Under the pieces are notes generated by a model that saw only the letters and a list, made by a program, of their open reading frames with translations, made no database searches and was not told the origin of the DNA. From DAIOSQ01 sp036752465 (GTDB lineage: Bacteria; Pseudomonadota; Gammaproteobacteria; Legionellales; Legionellaceae), in the NCBI GenBank assembly GCA_036752465.1, contig DAIOSQ010000115.1, forward strand, positions 1 through 5,658: a DNA stretch of 5,658 nt. Direction: 5' to 3'. The stretch's first letter is position 1, and each line of letters opens with the position of its first letter. Shown piece after piece: positions 5,621 to 5,658 of this stretch. A program made the translations under genes and the position numbers.

Positions 5621-5658
5621 TTTATAATTCCCCACGAATAAATTCCATAGAAACGCAT

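Overview
The window reads as an AT-rich gammaproteobacterial chromosome segment. The base composition, the style of the first (truncated) protein and the IS6-type debris suggest Legionella or a relative, but that is inference; no marker gene fixes the taxon.

Layout. (i) Positions 2-493 (+): the C-terminal end of an unrecognised helical protein cut by the window edge. (ii) About 533-806: remains of an IS6-family insertion sequence, with one clear terminal inverted repeat (790-806) and an internally deleted transposase on the minus strand. (iii) 808-4586 (-): a compact four-gene operon in the order PhzF-family isomerase, class I/II PLP aminotransferase, ornithine cyclodeaminase/mu-crystallin-family reductase, and SDH-type serine/threonine dehydratase. 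The genes are separated by 8 nt, an ATGA overlap and 9 nt. The dehydratase carries a one-base frameshift in a run of five A. (iv) 4587-4664: a 78-bp divergent promoter region with two strong palindromes. (v) 4665-5081 (+): a MarR-family repressor. (vi) 5210-5620 (-): a GNAT acetyltransferase, convergent with the MarR gene.

How it may work together. The divergent MarR gene and the palindromes that overlap the predicted promoter elements suggest that MarR autoregulates and controls the operon. The four enzymes all belong to families acting on amino acids or amino-acid-derived imines and enols: dehydration, imine reduction, transamination and isomerisation. The set therefore looks like a small pathway making or breaking down an unusual amino acid. 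No complete named pathway fits. The dehydratase-plus-OCD pair resembles EutB/EutC (ectoine use) and BhcB/BhcD (beta-hydroxyaspartate cycle), and the aminotransferase resembles the capreomycidine synthase branch. The last gene appears broken and has IS debris directly behind its stop codon, so the pathway may be decaying or changed in this strain.
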